Counted from the stretch's first letter, positions 42,937 to 52,933 are shown. The stretch is DNA of 64,000 nt from Bacteroidota bacterium (GCA_018830105.1 JAHJTC010000015.1:1-64000), one strand, 5' to 3'. Program-made: numbers and translations. The notes: generated by a model from the sequence alone, not told the origin.

Positions 42937-44136
42937 ATGCTGAACGGAAAGAAAATCCTTATTGGAATTACCGGAAGCATTGCAGCCTATAAAATACCGC
43001 TGCTGGTGCGGTTGCTTATAAAGCAGGGCGCTGAAGTTCAGGTTGTAATGACGCCAGCGGCGCATGATTTTGTAACAGCCCTAACCCTTTCAACACTCAG
43101 CAACAAACCCGTGCTTACTGATGCCTTCGATCCCGAAACGGGTCAATGGGATAGTCATGTAGCGCTTGGACTTTGGGCTGATTTGATGTTGATGGCACCT
43201 GCTACCGCAAATACTTTGGCAAAAATGGCCCATGGCATCGCGGATAATTATCTATTGACAGTTTATTTATCTGCGCGTTGTCCTGTTTTCTTTGCTCCGG
43301 CAATGGATTTGGATATGTACAAGCATCCGGCAACACAGCAAAATATTCGGGAATTGCAACAAAGATCCCATCAGTTGATCGCGCCTGCCAGTGGCGAATT
43401 GGCCAGTGGGCTGTGTGGCGAAGGCCGCATGGAAGAGCCTGAGATGCTGTTCGAGATAATCAAGGCACATTTTAAAAATGGGAAACGCTTCGCTGGAAAA
43501 AAAGTACTGATAAGTGCCGGCCCTACCTATGAAGCCATTGATCCTGTGCGGTTTATTGGAAATCACAGCAGCGGCCGCATGGGAATTGAACTGGCAAAAA
43601 CCTTCGCTTCGCAGGGAGCAAAAGTAATTTTGGTGCTGGGTCCCGTTGAGCTGGACACGAAGTTGGGAAATGTGGAAATAGTGCCCGTTACCTCTGCTGC
43701 AGAGATGTACGATAGCTGTATGGCATTTTTCGCGGAGGCCGACATTACCGTGATGAGTGCTGCAGTAGCTGATTACAGGCCGGAGCAACAAGCGGATAGC
43801 AAAATAAAAAAGAAGGACGAAACCCTGACGCTTAGCTTAGTCAAAAACAAGGATATCCTTGCTGCAATGGGTCAACAGAAAAGAGCGGATCAGTTTTTGG
43901 TGGGTTTTGCCCTCGAAACAGATCATGAAATTGAAAATGCAGTGAAAAAGCTACATACGAAAAAGCTTGATTTGATCGTTCTCAATTCGTTGGCTGATGA
44001 AGGCGCAGGTTTTGGAAAGTACACCAATAAGGTTACCTTGATTGATAAAGCAGGAGAAAAAACTGCCTTTGATCTGAAACCAAAACGCGAAGTGGCTGCT
44101 GATTTGGCCGATGCTATCTTCAGTAAAATTGTATAA
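42937..44136 (+). CDS. coaBC: Bifunctional phosphopantothenoylcysteine decarboxylase/synthetase
   Basis: The 399-residue protein joins CoaC (1-180: GITGSIAAYKIPLLVR, catalytic-His region WDSHVALG, APAMDLDMY and the flexible GELASGLCGEGRM with the catalytic Cys) to CoaB (185-399: VLISAGPTYEAIDPVRFIGN, HSSGRMGIELA, AAVADYRP and KIKKK). It adds Cys to phosphopantothenate and decarboxylates the product on the way to coenzyme A. It is in the bamD operon. Confidence 0.95.
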   Translation: MLNGKKILIGITGSIAAYKIPLLVRLLIKQGAEVQVVMTPAAHDFVTALTLSTLSNKPVLTDAFDPETGQWDSHVALGLWADLMLMAPATANTLAKMAHGIADNYLLTVYLSARCPVFFAPAMDLDMYKHPATQQNIRELQQRSHQLIAPASGELASGLCGEGRMEEPEMLFEIIKAHFKNGKRFAGKKVLISAGPTYEAIDPVRFIGNHSSGRMGIELAKTFASQGAKVILVLGPVELDTKLGNVEIVPVTSAAEMYDSCMAFFAEADITVMSAAVADYRPEQQADSKIKKKDETLTLSLVKNKDILAAMGQQKRADQFLVGFALETDHEIENAVKKLHTKKLDLIVLNSLADEGAGFGKYTNKVTLIDKAGEKTAFDLKPKREVAADLADAIFSKIV

Positions 44137-44177
44137 AAACAGGAAATAGAATGCTACGCTGCTATAAGTTCAAACGG

Positions 44178-45086
44178 ATGATGTTTAAAAAAATCCTTTT
44201 TTTTGCCTTTACTTTTTTGCTGTTGCTGCCCAAAGCGCATCCGCAGGAGTTTTTGGCAGATATTCGCGTAACGGCGCCAACCATTGAAGGTACCGACAGG
44301 CGTGTGTTTGAAGCACTACAGACGGCACTTTACGATTTTGTGAACAACAGGAAATGGACAAACATCAACTTTAAGAATCAGGAACGTATTGAGTGCTCTA
44401 TCCTTATTACCATTAAAGAAAGAGTTTCGTCGGATGAGTTTAAGGGCACCATAAACCTCGTTTTACGCCGGCCGGCCTACAAGTCATCATACAACAGTGT
44501 GTTGTTGAATTATGTTGACGAGAATTTTCAGTTCCGATACATCGAATCTCAACCGCTCGATTTTATTGAAAACACCTATTCTTCAAGTCTTACCTCAACC
44601 CTTGCGTTTTATCTATATTATTTTTTGGGCCTCGATTTTGACACCTTTTCGCTCTATGGCGGTGATCCTTTTTTCCGGGTTGCCGAAGGCATTGTTAATG
44701 CAGCTCAGAATGCACCCGAAAGGGGCTGGAAAGCTTTTGATGGTAACAGAAACAGGTATTGGCTTGTTGAGAATATGACAAATCCTGCCTACCGGCCACT
44801 GCGCCAGTTTTACTACGACTACCACCGGCTGGGCATCGATGTGATGTCGGAAAAGCCTGACGAAGGACGTGCTGTGATCGGGCAGAGCCTGAATTACCTG
44901 CAACAGACCTGGAAAGAGCGCCCGAATTTGCTGATGCTGACTTTGATTTTTGATGCCAAAAGAGATGAAATAATCAATATTTTCTCTCAGGGCAGCCCGC
45001 AGGAAAAAACGAAAGCGGTCAATATCATGCGCGAAATAGATCCTGCCAACGCCTCAAAGTACGAGAAAATCCTTGCGCCGAAATAA
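44178..45086 (+). CDS. DUF4835-family secreted protein
   Basis: From ATG 44178 the protein has 302 residues with a signal peptide (MMFKKILFFAFTFLLLLPKA, cleaved before HPQ). A frame starting nine codons earlier is possible but would put charged residues before the signal. Family features include FLADIRVTAPTIEGTDRRVF, LDFDTFSLYGGDPFF and the ending NASKYEKILAP. The family is fixed in the bamD-coaBC-recN neighbourhood of Bacteroidota, so a periplasmic or envelope role is likely; the function is not established. Confidence 0.85.
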   Translation: MMFKKILFFAFTFLLLLPKAHPQEFLADIRVTAPTIEGTDRRVFEALQTALYDFVNNRKWTNINFKNQERIECSILITIKERVSSDEFKGTINLVLRRPAYKSSYNSVLLNYVDENFQFRYIESQPLDFIENTYSSSLTSTLAFYLYYFLGLDFDTFSLYGGDPFFRVAEGIVNAAQNAPERGWKAFDGNRNRYWLVENMTNPAYRPLRQFYYDYHRLGIDVMSEKPDEGRAVIGQSLNYLQQTWKERPNLLMLTLIFDAKRDEIINIFSQGSPQEKTKAVNIMREIDPANASKYEKILAPK

Positions 45087-45214
45087 CATTTGTCACGGGC
45101 TTTTATGTTGGGGTATGCCCCAATCCGGCTATTGCTCAAATAGGCTTTAATTGTGCAAGATGAGCGCCTCTGAATTAGCAAACCGTTAATATTATTGTTG
45201 GCAACAAGCAGGCG

Positions 45215-45244
45215 TTTGCGGTGATGAAAATTCATGTATATTTG
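45215..45244 (+). promoter_or_regulatory. Promoter of recN
   Basis: TTTG (45215-45218), 18 nt and TATATTTG (45237-45244, exact -7 box) lie 19 nt before ATG 45264. The box overlaps an upstream in-frame ATG at 45234, ruling that out as the start. Confidence 0.52.
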
Positions 45245-45263
45245 CGATAAAACAGGCTATTTC

Positions 45264-46922
45264 ATGCTGCAGAAAATTTCGGTTTCCAACTATGCTTTGA
45301 TAGAAGCACTCAATATAGACTTTGAAAAGGGTTTTACTGTTATTACAGGAGAGACAGGCGCCGGAAAGTCTATACTGCTGGGTGCCCTGGGTCTTGTGTT
45401 GGGAAAGCGTGCTGATGTTGGTGTTTTGTTGGATAAAGAGAAAAAATGTATTGTTGAGTTGGTTTTTCAGCTTGACAATGATGCGCTCCTTGCCTATTTC
45501 GAGCAATGGGATCTGGAGTATGAAGCCGAATGTGTGATGCGCCGTGAAATTAGCCCCAATGGCAAATCCAGGGCTTTTATCAATGATACACCGGTTAATC
45601 TGCAACAGATGAAAGTCGTTGGAGGTCAGCTTATTGATATTCACTCACAGCATGATTCTTTATTGCTGACCGATCATGGTTTTCAGCTTAAGATGCTTGA
45701 TGCCCTCATTCCTGATCAGTCGCTTATTCAGCAATACAAAACCCATTATCAGGAATACAATAATTTAAGAAAAGAGATTGATAAATTGCAGGAAGACCTT
45801 GACAGTAGCATTGCCGAGATGGATTTCCTGCGCTTTCAGCTGGACGAATTAGAGCAGGCAAAACTGCTCGAAGGCGAATTGGAGGAGCTACAACAACGGC
45901 TGCTGACCCTTGATCATGCCGAAGAGATAAAAACAACCCTTTTTGAAGTAAACGCCACGCTTCAGTATGCCGATCAGCCGCTTATGCAGCAGCTTGCAAC
46001 GATCAGTCAGCATATTGGGCGCTTAAAAAAATATTTGCCTCAGGCTACCGAACTGGCCGAGAGGATGAATAGCGTTCATATCGAGCTGAAAGACCTGGCA
46101 TTTGAATTGTCGCAACTGGAAGCGGATACCCAATTCGACCCGGGCGAATTGCAGACAGCGCGCGAACGCATGGATTTGATCAACCATTTGATGCACAAGC
46201 ACCGGATCAATGACTTTGAGCAGCTGCTACAGCTGAAATCTGAGCTGAATCAGCGGCTCACAGGTATTGACAACTCAGAAGATTTGCTCAAACAGAAATC
46301 AAAATCCCTTGAGCTGCTGCAAAAGAAAATAACACACTTGGCCGCCGAAATTCATCAGCAGCGCATAGCTGCAGCCTTGCCTTTTCAGGAATCCGTTACC
46401 GGCCTGCTGAAACAACTGGGTATGCCATATGGCAGTTTTAAAATTGCCTGCGACAAAACAAACCTCCTGCAAGAATCGGGACAGAGCCGCATACGTTTTT
46501 TGTTCTCGGCCAATAAAGGCATAGCTGAAGCCGAAATAGAGATGATAGCCTCTGGCGGTGAGCTGTCGCGCCTGATGCTTGCCGTAAAATGGATGATAGC
46601 CGGAGCTGGATTTGTTTCGACGGTAATTTTTGATGAAATCGACACTGGCGTATCAGGTGAAGTAGCTGCAAAAGTTGCCCGATTGATGCGTCAAATGGCC
46701 GAAAAAGTACAGGTTATCAGCATTACACATCTGCCACAAATTGCCAGCAAAGCCCATGCGCACTTTTTTGTTTATAAAGCAGAAACACCGCTTCGTACCT
46801 ATACCAATATGCGATTGCTCAGCCAGGAAGAACGTTATGAGGAAGTCGCAAAAATGCTGAGCAACGATGCCGTATCCGATGTGGCGTTGAAGGCGGCCAA
46901 AAACCTTTTTGAGATACAATAG
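45264..46922 (+). CDS. recN: DNA repair protein RecN
   Basis: The 552-residue SMC-like ATPase begins MLQKISVSNYALIEALNIDF and has Walker A GETGAGKSILLGAL, a long coiled-coil middle (about 150-370), the ABC signature IASGGELSRLMLAVK and Walker B VIFDEIDTGVSGEVA. RecN binds broken DNA ends and holds sister chromatids during recombinational repair. The start at 45264 is chosen because an earlier in-frame ATG overlaps the promoter. It closes the conserved bamD-coaBC block. Confidence 0.95.
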   Translation: MLQKISVSNYALIEALNIDFEKGFTVITGETGAGKSILLGALGLVLGKRADVGVLLDKEKKCIVELVFQLDNDALLAYFEQWDLEYEAECVMRREISPNGKSRAFINDTPVNLQQMKVVGGQLIDIHSQHDSLLLTDHGFQLKMLDALIPDQSLIQQYKTHYQEYNNLRKEIDKLQEDLDSSIAEMDFLRFQLDELEQAKLLEGELEELQQRLLTLDHAEEIKTTLFEVNATLQYADQPLMQQLATISQHIGRLKKYLPQATELAERMNSVHIELKDLAFELSQLEADTQFDPGELQTARERMDLINHLMHKHRINDFEQLLQLKSELNQRLTGIDNSEDLLKQKSKSLELLQKKITHLAAEIHQQRIAAALPFQESVTGLLKQLGMPYGSFKIACDKTNLLQESGQSRIRFLFSANKGIAEAEIEMIASGGELSRLMLAVKWMIAGAGFVSTVIFDEIDTGVSGEVAAKVARLMRQMAEKVQVISITHLPQIASKAHAHFFVYKAETPLRTYTNMRLLSQEERYEEVAKMLSNDAVSDVALKAAKNLFEIQ

Positions 46923-46992
46923 CTGAGACAGAGGTTTTTCAGCTTGCTGCTAATCAACGAGATAATTATAAAGCTGTTTTTTTATTAATTTG

Positions 46993-47000
46993 TATCTTTG
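46993..47000 (+). promoter_or_regulatory. -7 promoter box TATCTTTG upstream of fabI
   Basis: This exact TAnnTTTG match lies 28 nt before the fabI ATG at 47029, in AT-rich sequence after recN. Confidence 0.45.
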
Positions 47001-47028
47001 CCGCCGGTTAATTTGAAATTTAAACAAC

Positions 47029-47886
47029 ATGGCATACAATCTTTTAAAAGGCAAAAAAGGAATAATTTTCGGAGCGCTCGACCACAAGTCCATTGCCTGG
47101 AAAGTAGCAGAACTGGCTCATGAAGAAGGAGCGGTATTTACTTTGAGCAATACGCCAACAGCATTGCGTTTTGGCGAACTTGATGAGTTGGCAAAAAAAA
47201 CAAACTCCACCGTAATTCCGGCTGATGCTACTTCTGTTGACGACCTTAGCCGGGTTTTTGAGGAAAGCATGCAAGTACTTGGCGGAAAGGTAGATTTTGT
47301 GCTACATTCGATCGGCATGTCGTTGAACGTTCGCAAAAAGCGTGTTTACAGCGATCTGGATTATAATTTCCTTGGGAAAACCCTGGATATTTCTGCCATC
47401 TCATTTCACAAAATGCTTCAGATTGCCTTTAAACTTGATGCCATAAACGAATGGGGATCAGTGCTGGGCCTTTCGTATGTGGCTGCACAACGCACCCATT
47501 ACGGTTATAATGATATGGCCGATGCCAAAGCACTTTTAGAATCTATTGCCCGAAGCTTTGGCTACATTTATGGCCGCGATAGGAAAATCCGTGTTAACAC
47601 AATTTCACAATCGCCTACTATGACAACAGCAGGCGGGGGCGTGAAAGGTATTGACGGGCTGATGGATTTTACCAACAGGATGTCGCCGCTCGGTAATGCC
47701 ACGGCGGAGGAATGTGCCAGCTATTGCATCACCCTCTTTTCTGACCTTTCGCGTAAAGTTACCATGCAGAACCTGTTCCATGACGGCGGATTCTCGAGCA
47801 TGGGGATGAGCTGGAAAGCCATGCAGATGTACAACAAGAGCTTTAATTGCGATTGTAACGATGAAACAGAGCTGATTTCTGATTAG
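47029..47886 (+). CDS. fabI: Enoyl-[acyl-carrier-protein] reductase FabI
   Basis: The 285-residue short-chain reductase has the FabI-type cofactor loop GALDHKSIAWKVAELAHEEG, the motif HSIGM, and the catalytic Y-x6-K within YNDMADAK. It reduces trans-2-enoyl-ACP with NADH in the last step of each fatty-acid elongation cycle and is the triclosan target. The C-terminus is somewhat extended (SFNCDCNDETELISD), as in other Bacteroidota. It has its own promoter and is likely monocistronic. Confidence 0.95.
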   Translation: MAYNLLKGKKGIIFGALDHKSIAWKVAELAHEEGAVFTLSNTPTALRFGELDELAKKTNSTVIPADATSVDDLSRVFEESMQVLGGKVDFVLHSIGMSLNVRKKRVYSDLDYNFLGKTLDISAISFHKMLQIAFKLDAINEWGSVLGLSYVAAQRTHYGYNDMADAKALLESIARSFGYIYGRDRKIRVNTISQSPTMTTAGGGVKGIDGLMDFTNRMSPLGNATAEECASYCITLFSDLSRKVTMQNLFHDGGFSSMGMSWKAMQMYNKSFNCDCNDETELISD

Positions 47887-47933
47887 CAGTTATTTAAAAT
47901 TTGTTTGTAACTTTCGGCAGTAAACCCAGCGCT

Positions 47934-50900
47934 ATGAGGACTGCCAGTTGTCTGTTAATTTGCTTTACAGTATTTTTATTGAAGCCGTCCGCGGCTCAAC
48001 AATATGACGCTGACAGCCTGCCGCCGCAATGGGAGGTTTCAAACGATTATTTTGCACGGTTTTCCGATTTTTTACCCATAGATTTTAATGATATCGGCAC
48101 TGTTTCTGATATCATACAGGATCGGACGGGTTTTATCTGGCTTGCCGGCGATAAAGGTTTAGGACGTTTCGATGGCTATGAATTCAGGATCTATCGTGCC
48201 GATGATCGACAGGGATCACTCAATGGCGATCTTATCAGTAGTTTGCAGATTGATGATGACGGAAAATTGTGGGTTAGCCACTCGGGAGGCATCGCTTTTT
48301 ATGATAAGTTTTCAGACAGTTTTTCCAGTGTTTATGGTGCTTATACTCCTTTCGGAAGCTATCACGACAGCATTTATGTGCGCGCAATGCATATTGATGC
48401 CGACACGCTGATATGGTTTGAAACAGTTGATGGCTGGTTGAATTCATACCATATCAATAGCAAGGAAATTAAGCGTTACAGTAAACACCTACCTGTTTAC
48501 CAGCCGTATTATCGCTACCACACGATTACTAGAAGTAAGGCAGGTGAATTGTATATTGGCGGAAGGGGCGTTGGCCCCCTAATTTTCGACGAGGAAAATA
48601 ATACCTTTATCTCACTCAAAACCAACAAGAGTGATATCCCTGGCTATAAACGTGAAAACGATGTATCGCTGATTCTTCCATTTAATAACACACAAACCTG
48701 GATTGGTGGTTTGGAAGGGCTTTATCTTTATGATCGGCAACAAGATTATTTCTACAAATATTTTAAGGGTACGGTTTACGATATGATTGCTGATAAGCAG
48801 GGCAATTATTGGTTGGGTACGGGGCAGGGGATATATCAGATTGAGCTGGAAAGTGGACAGATTTTGCACTATCAATTGGATAATAACGATCCTGGTTCGA
48901 TCGGTGGGGAAAGAATTTTTGATATCTATGAAGATAGAAGTGGTCGTTTTTGGTTTGCCCATGAAAATGGAGTATCTACCCATTTACCCAATAATCAAGG
49001 GGTTAAGTATTTTTTTCATATTCCAGGAATAGATAATACGCCAGCTTCAACACGAATTACAAGTTTGGCTCAAAAGTCAGCCAATGAAATTTGGATCGGT
49101 ACTGCCGACGAAGGTCTTGATGTGCTTGACTTACGTAACTTGACTTTCAAACATTTTAATCCTGAAAATAACGACCAAATTGTGTCGCAGCATATAAGAA
49201 GTCTGGCAACTCACCCTGACGGATCCTTATATATTGGTTATTGGGCAGGCAGGGGATTTGGGAGGTATTTGCCCGAAAAAGATATTTTCGAGCAGTTTCG
49301 GTATGATAATTCCGGCTTTTCCCAGGATTGGTACAACGATTTTGAATTCGATAAGAAAGGGAATGCATTTTTGGGTTTTTGGGGCGGTCCCGGCCTTACG
49401 CTCTTTGATCATAAAAAAGCTGATTTTGCTCAACCATTAGCCGGGAAGCTGCCAAATCCATATCAATCGCGCCTCATTACCGGGCTGGAAATGAAAGTGG
49501 ACAATCACTTATGGATCAGCACTTCTCATTCTGCGGTGATTTTTTATGATTATGAAGCTGATACAGCGCGTTCCTACTACAGCGAAATCAATCCTGAAGG
49601 CGGTATTGAGGAAGAATTGATCAACGATATCGTAATAGATAACAATGGAATCGTATGGGCCTGCGCCAAAGGATTGTATCGATACAAGCCTGAAAAGGAT
49701 CGGTTTATAAAAGTGAAGTTGGGATTATACGCCCAGCATTTAGAGATATATAAAATGCTGGTGAATAGTGCCAATAGTTTATGGCTGCTGACATCGAAAG
49801 GCCTTATGAAATATGATCAACAGAACGATTGGGTAACGGATTATAGCATGCTGGTAAACATTGAGTTTAATGAAAAACAAGCAGCGATAATGCAATTGGA
49901 TACGAATCAGCTAATAATTGGAGGAAGCAATGGATTGGCTTTGCTGCAGATTGATAAGGTGGGACTTCAACATGCTTTTCCAAAAGTTTTTTTAACGCAC
50001 CTTGATGTTTTTAATGAGGTTTATATCCCCTTTATTTCCAATATTGAGGTAGTTAATTTAAATTATAATCAAAACTTTTTCACCATAAATTTTGGTACTG
50101 ACCGATGGGAGATGAACAGGCTATACACCTATTACTATATGCTGGAAGGTTTTGATAATGAATGGCGTAGTTTAAGTTCGAATCAAAAGTCAGTATATTT
50201 TACGAATGTTCCTGCCGGTAGCTATCATTTCAAAATGCGCACCGGTGATATTTATGGAAACATGGGAGAGCAGGAGGCCGATCTGGTAATCAATGTAGAT
50301 GGTCCCTTGTGGTTACGTTGGTGGTTTTTGTTGCTGGTTTTTGTGCTGTTGGTTACTCTTATCGGACTACTTTGGATGATAAGGCTGCGCGATGTGAAAA
50401 TGAAATTGCTCAATATGGAGCTTAACCAGAAATTGTTGAGGCTACAAATGAATCCGCATTTTATTTTTAATTCATTAACCTCGATTCAAAATTATATCTA
50501 TTCCAATCAGACGCATCTCGCCGGTCAATACCTTTCTGACTTTGCACGGCTGATCAGACTAATACTCGAAAACAGCCGTCACGAAAAGATAAACCTGGCT
50601 AAAGAAATTGAAACCATCAGTTTGTATATGGAACTGCAACAACTCAGGTTTACAAAAGAATTCAAATTTGAGGTGATTGTTGACCCCGCTATCGATACCG
50701 AGGTTACTTTTGTGCCTCCTATGATGGTTCAGCCTTTTCTTGAAAATGCGCTTGAACATGGACTAAAAAATAAGCTTCAGGGCGACGGCAGCATAGAAGT
50801 GCGTTATTCCCTATTTAAAAACAAGCTTCAGTATGAGGTAAGGGATAATGGCATTGGCCTTACTGCAGCTGCCCGGCATTCAAAACTACATGATGGCGAA

Positions 50901-51074
50901 TCCCTGTCGATTGCCATTTGCCGGGAACGACTTCAATTGATTGAAAAACAATCCAATATAAGTATTACCTTCACCATTGAAGAGTTGAAAGAAGACGATA
51001 CGGTAAAAGGCACAAGGGTATTATTTTCGGTGCCATTAACAGGAAAATTTGTAAGAAAATCTGATGAGTTATGA
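47934..51074 (+). CDS. Sensor histidine kinase: two-component propeller, Y_Y_Y domain, LytS-type kinase
   Basis: From ATG 47934 the protein has 1046 residues with a signal peptide (MRTASCLLICFTVFLLKPSA, then AQQ); a TTG 11 codons earlier overlaps a near-consensus -7 box (TAACTTTC). Many Reg_prop blades (QDRTGFIWLAGDKGLGRFDG, NGIVWACAKGLYRY) fill about 35-700, followed by a Y_Y_Y domain (712-790), one membrane helix (about 792-818) and a His_kinase domain with H842 in LQMNPHFIFNSL and an ATPase with ENALEHGLKNK. It should sense an extracytoplasmic signal, often a polymer fragment, and act with the regulator whose gene overlaps its end by 4 bp. Confidence 0.92.
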   Translation: MRTASCLLICFTVFLLKPSAAQQYDADSLPPQWEVSNDYFARFSDFLPIDFNDIGTVSDIIQDRTGFIWLAGDKGLGRFDGYEFRIYRADDRQGSLNGDLISSLQIDDDGKLWVSHSGGIAFYDKFSDSFSSVYGAYTPFGSYHDSIYVRAMHIDADTLIWFETVDGWLNSYHINSKEIKRYSKHLPVYQPYYRYHTITRSKAGELYIGGRGVGPLIFDEENNTFISLKTNKSDIPGYKRENDVSLILPFNNTQTWIGGLEGLYLYDRQQDYFYKYFKGTVYDMIADKQGNYWLGTGQGIYQIELESGQILHYQLDNNDPGSIGGERIFDIYEDRSGRFWFAHENGVSTHLPNNQGVKYFFHIPGIDNTPASTRITSLAQKSANEIWIGTADEGLDVLDLRNLTFKHFNPENNDQIVSQHIRSLATHPDGSLYIGYWAGRGFGRYLPEKDIFEQFRYDNSGFSQDWYNDFEFDKKGNAFLGFWGGPGLTLFDHKKADFAQPLAGKLPNPYQSRLITGLEMKVDNHLWISTSHSAVIFYDYEADTARSYYSEINPEGGIEEELINDIVIDNNGIVWACAKGLYRYKPEKDRFIKVKLGLYAQHLEIYKMLVNSANSLWLLTSKGLMKYDQQNDWVTDYSMLVNIEFNEKQAAIMQLDTNQLIIGGSNGLALLQIDKVGLQHAFPKVFLTHLDVFNEVYIPFISNIEVVNLNYNQNFFTINFGTDRWEMNRLYTYYYMLEGFDNEWRSLSSNQKSVYFTNVPAGSYHFKMRTGDIYGNMGEQEADLVINVDGPLWLRWWFLLLVFVLLVTLIGLLWMIRLRDVKMKLLNMELNQKLLRLQMNPHFIFNSLTSIQNYIYSNQTHLAGQYLSDFARLIRLILENSRHEKINLAKEIETISLYMELQQLRFTKEFKFEVIVDPAIDTEVTFVPPMMVQPFLENALEHGLKNKLQGDGSIEVRYSLFKNKLQYEVRDNGIGLTAAARHSKLHDGESLSIAICRERLQLIEKQSNISITFTIEELKEDDTVKGTRVLFSVPLTGKFVRKSDEL

Positions 51075-51826
51075 AGATCAAAGCGATATTGGTTGATGAC
51101 GAGGAAAATGCCAGAAAGGCCTTGTCGAATATGCTGGAGTACTATTGCAAAGAGGTAGAAGTCATTGGCCAGGCGGCAAATATTTCAGCGGCCCATGCAC
51201 TTATAACCGATCTTGAGCCTGATGTTGTTTTTCTGGATATTCAAATGCCGGGAGGCAATGGCTTCGAGCTTTTGAAGAAATTTCGCACCATCCCCTTTAA
51301 AGTAATTTTTGTGACTGCTTTTGATCAGTTCGCCCTCAAAGCGATAAAACTGAGTGCCATCGATTACCTGCTCAAGCCTGTAAGTCCGCGCGATCTTATT
51401 AAAGCGGTTGAGAAGTTGGGGCAGCGAATGGAGGTTGAAGAGCATTTTGAACAGCAACTGGAAACCCTCGAAGCCAATATGCAGCCCGATAAGCAGCATA
51501 AAAAAATAATACTCAACACATCAAATAATATGTATGTGCTGCGTATTGAGGATGTTATAAGATGTGAAGCCGACGAAAACTATACCCGTGTAATTAATCT
51601 TGACGGGAAATCAATCATGGTTGCTAAAACCCTGAAAGATTTCGACGAATTGTTGTCCGCATTTGGTTTCTGTCGCATCCATCAATCGCACCTGATAAAC
51701 CTCAATCACGTGCTGACTTATGAAAAAGGTTCAGGAGGTATGGTATTGCTTTCTAACAAAGAACGCATTCCGGTATCAAGTCGCAGGAAAGAATTCTTTT
51801 TGTCTGCCTTGCAAAATCATCTATAG
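51071..51826 (+). CDS. LytTR-family response regulator
   Basis: The 251-residue protein has a receiver domain (1-120: VDDEENARKAL, phospho-acceptor Asp in PDVVFLDIQMPG, Lys in DYLLKPV) and a C-terminal LytTR DNA-binding domain (about 148-250: RCEADENYTRVINLDGK, RIHQSHLINLNHV). Its ATG overlaps the kinase stop (ATGA), so the two form a cognate pair. Direct targets are not known; the two small lipoprotein genes after it are candidates. Confidence 0.93.
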   Translation: MKIKAILVDDEENARKALSNMLEYYCKEVEVIGQAANISAAHALITDLEPDVVFLDIQMPGGNGFELLKKFRTIPFKVIFVTAFDQFALKAIKLSAIDYLLKPVSPRDLIKAVEKLGQRMEVEEHFEQQLETLEANMQPDKQHKKIILNTSNNMYVLRIEDVIRCEADENYTRVINLDGKSIMVAKTLKDFDELLSAFGFCRIHQSHLINLNHVLTYEKGSGGMVLLSNKERIPVSSRRKEFFLSALQNHL

Positions 51827-51950
51827 TTGCTGCAAATACTAAATTAAATCAGGCATATAATCAAAATTTTGATTCATCGACCATTTGAAATTGACTTCAG
51901 GGGAGAGCAGGGTGTAATTTGCGTGCGTAACCCCTTAAAATCAAATATCA

Positions 51951-52370
51951 ATGAAAACAAAAAATGTGCTTATCACCCTTGGCGTGATTATGATGACGGT
52001 TTTGATCACTACCTCATCATGTAAAAAGAAAGATGATCCAGCACCAGAGCCGACTCCAACACCTTATCAGCCGGTATTCTCAGCAACTTCAATTGCTATT
52101 GATGCTACAACCATCGATTTCTACATTGCCTGCACCACCGATGATTATGAACTAATTAAAGTTGAAGTGAAATCGCCGGGAGCCTTACAGGATGATACTT
52201 TTCTTGGAAATGGTATGTTGCTGATCCGGAATGAACCGATTACTTTCCCGAATTTCTTTGTCAGGACATCCGGAAACTGGACGTTTATCATTACCGGAAC
52301 GATAAAAAGTGGCGCTAATATTGGAAAGTCATTTACTGCCACAGCCACTGTATCAGTAAGTGGTAAGTAA
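51951..52370 (+). CDS. Small lipoprotein of unknown function
   Basis: The 139-residue protein has a lipoprotein signal (MKTKNVLITLGVIMMTVLIT, lipobox SSC) and a Pro-rich linker (KKKDDPAPEPTPTPYQP) leading to a single beta-rich domain (TSIAIDATTIDFYIACTTDD; NWTFIITGTIKSGAN) that looks immunoglobulin-like. Surface or periplasmic anchoring is expected. It begins 124 bp after the LytTR regulator on the same strand. A near-match to the -7 box (TAATTTG, one base short) lies about 30 nt upstream. I do not recognise the family. Confidence 0.78.
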   Translation: MKTKNVLITLGVIMMTVLITTSSCKKKDDPAPEPTPTPYQPVFSATSIAIDATTIDFYIACTTDDYELIKVEVKSPGALQDDTFLGNGMLLIRNEPITFPNFFVRTSGNWTFIITGTIKSGANIGKSFTATATVSVSGK

Positions 52371-52408
52371 GTTGTTCACATAGGTTTCATCTGTTGATTG
52401 GTGCTGTC

Positions 52409-52870
52409 ATGATTAGGTTTAAATTGGTTATTTTACTTTTTCTATTGAGCCTGATAACATCATGCAGAAATCAGGCAACAGATGAAACCTTTCCTTGCGA
52501 TGGCGTATTTTATTTGAATATCGAAGGAAACAACGGCAAACAAGTATGTTCTAAAACTATCGAAAATTATCACATTCATAACAACAAACTAATTTTTAGT
52601 GTGCTGAATAATGAGTTGGCAGGAAAAGTTATCTTTCAAATTGAGCTGGAGCCTTTTGATGGGCCCGGATTATACCAATTAGGAAAGAATTATCAGAACA
52701 AATGCGAGCTTATTGTTCAGGGAGCATCCGATGAATTTTACAAATGTACTTCAGGAACGTTTACGGTTCATGAAGCAGGCCCTGAAAATCTAAATGCGAT
52801 TTTCGACATCGTAATTGAGGGATTTTATAACAAAAAAGTCATTCACGCCCAAGGAGGGGTACATTTGTAG
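52409..52870 (+). CDS. Small lipoprotein of unknown function, second of a pair
   Basis: From ATG 52409 the protein has 153 residues with signal MIRFKLVILLFLLSLITSC (lipobox ITSC). A TTG five codons earlier is less likely. The mature part has FPCDGVFYLNIEGNNGKQVC and CELIVQGASDEFYKCTSGTF; paired Cys residues may form disulfides. It resembles the beta-sandwich of other short Bacteroidota lipoproteins, but no family is assigned. It follows the previous lipoprotein by 38 bp and converges on the TIGR02757 gene. Confidence 0.72.
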   Translation: MIRFKLVILLFLLSLITSCRNQATDETFPCDGVFYLNIEGNNGKQVCSKTIENYHIHNNKLIFSVLNNELAGKVIFQIELEPFDGPGLYQLGKNYQNKCELIVQGASDEFYKCTSGTFTVHEAGPENLNAIFDIVIEGFYNKKVIHAQGGVHL

Positions 52871-52896
52871 TTTTCTCGTTTGATGTGATCAGTTGG

Positions 52897-52916
52897 AGCC
52901 GGCCTTAGAGTCGGCT
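52897..52916. terminator. Weak hairpin between convergent genes
   Basis: AGCCGGC (52897-52903) pairs with GTCGGCT (52910-52916), one G-U pair, with a 6-nt loop. TTTT occurs a few bases later. It lies between two converging genes and could serve as a two-way terminator. Confidence 0.35.
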
Positions 52917-52933
52917 TCGCTGTTTTAAGTAGC

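Noticed and set aside
45234-45263. Upstream ATG for RecN
   Set aside because: The codons overlap the exact -7 promoter box, so they would not be in the mRNA; the later ATG gives the normal RecN N-terminus.
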